A DNA stretch of 64,000 nt. Origin: Tillandsia leiboldiana (taxonomy: Eukaryota; Streptophyta; Magnoliopsida; Poales; Bromeliaceae). Positions 62,812 to 64,000 of the stretch are shown piece by piece. The position numbers were made by a program, and so were the translations under genes. Every line of letters begins with the position of its first letter. Position 1 is the stretch's first letter. Location of the stretch: contig CM055074.1 of the NCBI GenBank assembly GCA_029204045.2, positions 13,763,659 to 13,827,658 on the forward strand, given 5' to 3'. Below the pieces are notes generated by a model. It saw only the letters and a program-made list of their open reading frames with translations. It was not told the DNA's origin and did no database searches.

Positions 62812-64000
62812 ATGGTGTTTCGATGGGTTCTAGTACTGATTGCAGCGATGGTCCACACTCGAGCGACAAACAAGTTCAAGAGAGCCAAGAAAGATCAAGG
62901 GAAAGGAGACTATATTTCTTAGGATAAAACTGATTCTGAGATAGAATCAGTAGATTGGGATGAATTAGTGGAAGAAGACGCAGCACCTGCTGCATCGAAA
63001 AGGAAAGCCCCTGGTTCAACAAAGGCGAAGACACCGCCTACATCTGCCGAGAAAGGGAAGAATCCTATGCCACCAACACCCATATCAATGAAAAGAAAAT
63101 GTGTAGCTCAAAAAAGGGGACGAGTGCGAGGGATTGAGATTGAAGAACCACTAGCAAGTGAAACACACCTCCAGAGGAATACGTGCATATTAGCACAGAT
63201 CGGATGAAAGCATTTGAGAACCGAGAGTGTATTGGTGAACGACACGTTAATATTGCAGCTCTTCGAGATCGTTCTGCGGCTTTTGGAAATCTGATTGAAC
63301 AAGCCAATCTCTCTCAAGTTTGCAAATTTCCTGAGTAGTTTGGATATTGTTTGCATCTGATACGAACTTTTTACACCAATGCACTGCAGCTTCAAGAGAT
63401 TGAAGACGGACCAATGGAGTTCTATACTACGGTCCGAGGAACAAAACTCAAGATAACTCCTCGACTGATCGGAGAAGTCTTAGGGATGAGATCCCGCATG
63501 ACGGGGACTCATTTCTTGAAAGGAAAAAGTTTGACAAATTCGTCATGGCGAACAGTTGTTAATGGAATATGCATGCCGGATACTCAGTCAATTGGAAACT
63601 CTGTATACTCAAAGGCGCTTCGACCTGAGTACAGGTTTCTCAATTTCATTATATGCTACAATATTCTCCCGAACATGCAGACGAAAGTCCTGCGATGGGA
63701 TCGCATGCTTTTCTTATATCTTTTGGGACATTCATCGGAGGCAGTGGGTTTGAACATTAATATTCCATAAATCATTTGGAATAGGATGGCACGGTACGTT
63801 GAACATCCTCATCAAACGCAAAGACTTCCGTTCCCATTAATCATCATGAGAATTTTCAGGAAATTCAAGGTTGATACTCACTCTTCAAGTTATCAACACA
63901 GTTTGGGAACGATTAACGATTCGACAGTTGTGAAGTCTTTGCCAAGACAGCCTGATGACACCCCGACTCTTCCACGTAGCAAGAAACCTTCGGTCTCTAC
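62812..64000 (+). pseudogene. ORF X of Sire-2, broken, runs off the window
   Basis: Starts MVFRWVLVLIAAMVHTR, again a short hydrophobic stretch followed by MVHTR and basic residues. A TAG stop lies at 62920, then xDWxxL (SVDWDEL). A frameshift near 63165 leads into ENRECIGERHVN, there is a stop near 63336 (PE-stop-FGYCLHL), the frame 63351-63770 holds the central domain (FKITP-like LKITPRLIGEVLGM), and a stop at about 63768 precedes IIWNRMARYVEHPH. Same protein family as 22675-24147. Confidence 0.8.

Larger units (their letters stand above)
54797..64000 (+). mobile_element. Sire-2: sirevirus-like Ty1/copia element, 5' part
   Basis: Plus-strand relative of Sire-1 with the same plan: LTR (54797-56056), primer site, gag, PR-INT-RT-RH, spacer with conserved block, palindrome array, intron and ORF X. 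It continues past the window end. The five bases before it (GGGAA, 54792-54796) are the expected target duplication; the second copy is outside. It is older or more decayed than Sire-1 in gag but has an almost uninterrupted pol. Confidence 0.88.

Noticed and set aside
1..64000. Host protein-coding gene or tRNA/rRNA gene between elements
   Set aside because: Every stretch is assigned to an LTR, an internal region or a spacer of a retroelement; no remaining sequence has exon structure or an RNA gene pattern.

Overview
The window is a stack of nested LTR retrotransposons from a flowering-plant genome. I found no host gene in 64 kb. Plant origin is supported by chromodomain Ty3/gypsy elements of Tekay/Del type, sirevirus-like Ty1/copia elements, initiator-tRNA-Met primer sites (TGGTATCAGAG) in every element, and a Cassandra-type miniature element carrying a 5S rRNA segment. 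I cannot name the species.

I call the elements Gypsy-1 to Gypsy-4, Sire-1, Sire-2 and Cass-1. Insertion order, read from interrupted sequences: Gypsy-4 (46570-54796, minus) is oldest. Gypsy-3 (43027-46569, minus) sits in its 3' LTR. Gypsy-2 (13239-43026, minus, split) sits in the gag of Gypsy-3. The Gypsy-2 3' LTR was hit by Gypsy-1 (1-13238, minus, continuing off the left edge). The Gypsy-2 5' LTR was hit by Sire-1 (19776-39931, minus, target duplication GATCT on both sides) and by Cass-1 (40743-41321, minus, target duplication CGGGA, empty site visible in the other LTR). Sire-2 (54797 to beyond the right edge, plus) sits in the 5' LTR of Gypsy-4.

Gypsy-1 and Sire-1 each look like LTR-internal-LTR-internal-LTR tandems. 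In both, the middle LTR falls at a run of exactly 100 N (5308-5407 and 29545-29644), so each is either a real tandem or two contigs joined across a repeat. The two halves of Sire-1 are not simple duplicates: they carry different alleles of the last ORF, and the left half has lost protease and the integrase zinc finger.

Coding order in the gypsy elements is gag, protease, reverse transcriptase, RNase H, integrase, chromodomain. In the sireviruses it is gag, protease, integrase, reverse transcriptase, RNase H and then an extra ORF ('X') in the env position. Most genes are broken by small indels or stops. The longest intact ones are X of Sire-1 left (490 aa), gag of Sire-1 right (586 aa) and a 1067-aa pol frame in Sire-2.

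The most interesting signals are non-coding. (1) In sirevirus LTRs, downstream of the TATA box, there is an array of short hairpins with the same loop GTGGATTC and different stems that stay paired. (2) ORF X has its own promoter-like region (a CCGG palindrome array like that of the LTR, plus an AT-rich TATA-like site) and a conserved 5'-UTR intron of about 380 nt. The two Sire-1 halves agree up to the 3' splice site and diverge beyond it. (3) Gypsy LTRs of all four families keep a hairpin with loop GGCCAA and covarying stems, plus tandem CCACACG-loop hairpins.
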